Of a stretch of 64,000 nucleotides of DNA, positions 62,546 through 64,000 are shown piece after piece. Source of the stretch: Muriicola marianensis (GTDB taxonomy: Bacteria > Bacteroidota > Bacteroidia > Flavobacteriales > Flavobacteriaceae); contig NZ_BMFH01000002.1 of NCBI RefSeq assembly GCF_014638095.1, positions 1 through 64,000 on the forward strand. The letters are read 5' to 3'. Below the pieces are notes generated by a model. That model was not told where the DNA came from. It searched no databases and worked only from the letters and a program-made list of their open reading frames with translations. The first letter of the stretch is position 1. Each line of letters opens with the position of its first letter. A program made the position numbers and the translations under genes.

Positions 62546-63901
62546 ATGCGGATTCATTTTATAGCCATCGGCGGAAGTGCCATGCATAACTTGGCCCTGG
62601 CTTTACACGATAAAGGGTATGTAATCACCGGTAGCGATGATGTGATCTACGAACCCTCCAAAACCAGGTTGAGGGAGCAGGGTCTTCTGCCGTCAGAATT
62701 CGGATGGTTTCCTGAGAAGTTAAGCACTGATATGGATGCGGTCATCCTGGGTATGCATGCCAGGGAAGACAATCCGGAATTGCTGAGAGCCCAGCAATTG
62801 GGTCTCAAAATCTATTCTTACCCCGAATTCCTCTATGAACAATCCAGGCATAAGACCAGGGTGGTCATAGGGGGCAGCCATGGTAAGACAACCATTACCT
62901 CCATGATACTCCATGTGCTCAAATATCACGACAGGGAAGTAGATTATATGGTAGGGGCCCAATTGGAGGGGTTCAACAGGATGGTCCACCTTACGGAGGA
63001 AAATGATTTTATAGTGCTGGAAGGTGACGAATATCTTTCTTCCCCCATAGATCGGCGTCCCAAATTCCACTTATACCAACCCAACATCGCCCTTCTCAGC
63101 GGGATCGCCTGGGACCATATGAATGTATTTCCTACTTACGAGAATTACCGCGAACAGTTCCAGATCTTTGTAGATGGAATTGTTCAGGGAGGAAGTATTA
63201 CGTACAACGAAGAAGATACAGCAGTAGTGGAGGTAGTTGAGAAGACTCCGAACCAGATCAGGAAGTTTCCATACCGTACCCCGGAATATAACATAGAAAA
63301 TGGGCAGACTTTCCTCGAAACAGGGGAAGGCCCTATGCCTGTAGAGGTCTTTGGCCGGCATAATCTCAGCAACCTAGCCGGTGCCAAGTGGATCTGCCAG
63401 CAAATGGGGATAGATGAGGATGATTTCTACCAGGCTATCAGCACGTTTACCGGGGCTTCCAAGAGGCTTGAAAAGATTGGGGAAACCAGTTCTTCCGTGG
63501 CCTTTAAGGATTTCGCACACTCCCCCAGCAAGGTTGCAGCCACGACTATGGCCGTCAGGGAGCAATATCCAGATAAAAGGCTCGTAGCCTGTTTGGAATT
63601 ACACACCTACAGCAGCCTGAATGAGGCCTTCCTTTCGCAATACAGGGGCACATTGGATGCAGCCGATATTGCAGCGGTGTTTTATTCCCCGGAATCTGTG
63701 GCCATCAAAAAGCTCTCTCCTTTGTCTGCATCCCAGATCCAGGATGCCTTCCAGAATGAGAAACTGGAGGTCTTTACAGATCCCGGACAGTTCAAAACCT
63801 TCCTTTATGAACTAAACAAAAATAATGGGGTTTTCCTGTTTATGAGTTCGGGAAATTATGGAGGGTTGGATCTCAGGGCCTTTATCGATCACCTGGGATA
63901 A
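62546..63901 (+). CDS. mpl: UDP-N-acetylmuramate:L-alanyl-gamma-D-glutamyl-meso-diaminopimelate ligase
   Basis: 451 aa Mur ligase of the Mpl branch. HFIAIGGSAMHNLALALH (a MurC-like N-domain with Ala/Met in place of the usual GMS), ATP loop VIGGSHGKTTITSM, VLEGDEYLSSPIDRRPKF, GIAWDHMNVFP and the C-domain KDFAHSPSKVAAT. It reattaches recycled tripeptide to UDP-MurNAc. The length and DEYLS...KF motif separate Mpl from MurC. Confidence 0.94.
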   Translation: MRIHFIAIGGSAMHNLALALHDKGYVITGSDDVIYEPSKTRLREQGLLPSEFGWFPEKLSTDMDAVILGMHAREDNPELLRAQQLGLKIYSYPEFLYEQSRHKTRVVIGGSHGKTTITSMILHVLKYHDREVDYMVGAQLEGFNRMVHLTEENDFIVLEGDEYLSSPIDRRPKFHLYQPNIALLSGIAWDHMNVFPTYENYREQFQIFVDGIVQGGSITYNEEDTAVVEVVEKTPNQIRKFPYRTPEYNIENGQTFLETGEGPMPVEVFGRHNLSNLAGAKWICQQMGIDEDDFYQAISTFTGASKRLEKIGETSSSVAFKDFAHSPSKVAATTMAVREQYPDKRLVACLELHTYSSLNEAFLSQYRGTLDAADIAAVFYSPESVAIKKLSPLSASQIQDAFQNEKLEVFTDPGQFKTFLYELNKNNGVFLFMSSGNYGGLDLRAFIDHLG

Positions 63902-63926
63902 TTCCTGTTGGCCTCCCCAGTAGAAA

Positions 63927-64000
63927 TTACACCCCAAATTGCCTCAGGTGGTGATCCAGGTGCTTGTAGTTCAGTTTTCCCCATTGCTCGTGTGTGAGTT
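63927..64000 (-). CDS. DUF1569 (DinB-like) protein, C-terminal end only
   Basis: Partial gene entering from the right edge on the minus strand; only the last 24 codons are visible. They read LTHEQWGKLNYKHLDHHLRQ followed by FGV and a stop. The HLDHHLRQFG ending is the signature of DUF1569 proteins, which have a DinB-like four-helix fold and a His-rich metal site. The rest lies outside the window. Confidence 0.75.
   Translation of the reverse strand, partial: LTHEQWGKLNYKHLDHHLRQFGV

Overview
The window is a chromosomal segment of a gliding-type marine member of the Bacteroidota, most likely family Flavobacteriaceae. The evidence is the type IX secretion/gliding genes gldJ and porV, promoter elements of the Bacteroidota form TAnnTTTG (with TTG or TTTG about 19-20 nt upstream in the best cases), tRNAs without an encoded CCA, and typical flavobacterial gene order (gltB-gltD, folC after exbB/exbD/tonB, murF-gldJ, porV-cdd-pdhA-pdhC, purE-purK, hpt-adk-obgE). 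I cannot name a genus from sequence alone. The region looks like ordinary core genome. There is no phage, insertion sequence, CRISPR array or plasmid module.

Layout. 1-590: the end of an rRNA operon (5S rRNA and terminator) and a duplicated GC-rich motif. 590-5884: an OmpA-type protein, a short histidine kinase/response regulator pair and an unknown 728-aa coiled-coil protein. 5889-11907: glutamate synthase (gltD, gltB), with a palindrome wrapped around its promoter. 12094-19387: acyl-CoA dehydrogenase, divergent from an operon-like run of amino-acid dehydrogenase, NhaD antiporter, ExbB/ExbD/TonB energiser and FolC. 19404-28250: two valine tRNA genes, each with its own terminator and each followed by a tandem array of hairpin-forming non-coding repeats; between them lie a pyruvate-kinase-like protein, an M16 protease and a lipoprotein PQQ/cytochrome c dehydrogenase. 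28400-34553: thioredoxin, murF, a 56-aa membrane protein, gldJ and porV. 34634-44385: cytidine deaminase, pyruvate dehydrogenase E1-alpha and E2, an M28 peptidase, an SDR, a SprT-like protein, mannose-1-phosphate guanylyltransferase, a DUF389 protein and an MlaE/MlaF-type ABC pair. 44483-53798: PafA-type phosphatase, a glycosyltransferase/methyltransferase/ketoacyl synthase III trio, gcvP, a membrane protein, an ECF sigma factor with a mini anti-sigma, and a rhodanese lipoprotein. 53795-64000: M3 peptidase, purE/purK, an HPRT-adenylate kinase fusion, obgE, a DUF4136 lipoprotein, an SDR/cupin/methyltransferase group, mpl, and the 3' end of a DUF1569 gene.

Most genes serve central metabolism: nitrogen assimilation (gltBD, amino-acid dehydrogenase), pyruvate oxidation, C1/glycine metabolism, purine synthesis and salvage, and peptidoglycan synthesis and recycling (murF, mpl). 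Envelope functions come from gldJ/porV, OmpA, MlaEF and TonB energisation.

The most interesting material is non-coding. Two repeat arrays sit directly behind the two tRNA-Val genes and share one architecture: an A-rich lead, a hairpin whose sequence varies but whose pairing is kept, a TTGCA box, and a second hairpin with a fixed C/A mismatch next to GGAT/ATCC. They look like one family of structured elements. Other points worth checking are the absence of porU from its usual place between gldJ and porV, a promoter-centred palindrome at gltB, a set of apparently leaderless genes, an SDR without its catalytic Tyr/Lys, and a pyruvate-kinase-like protein without the C-terminal domain.
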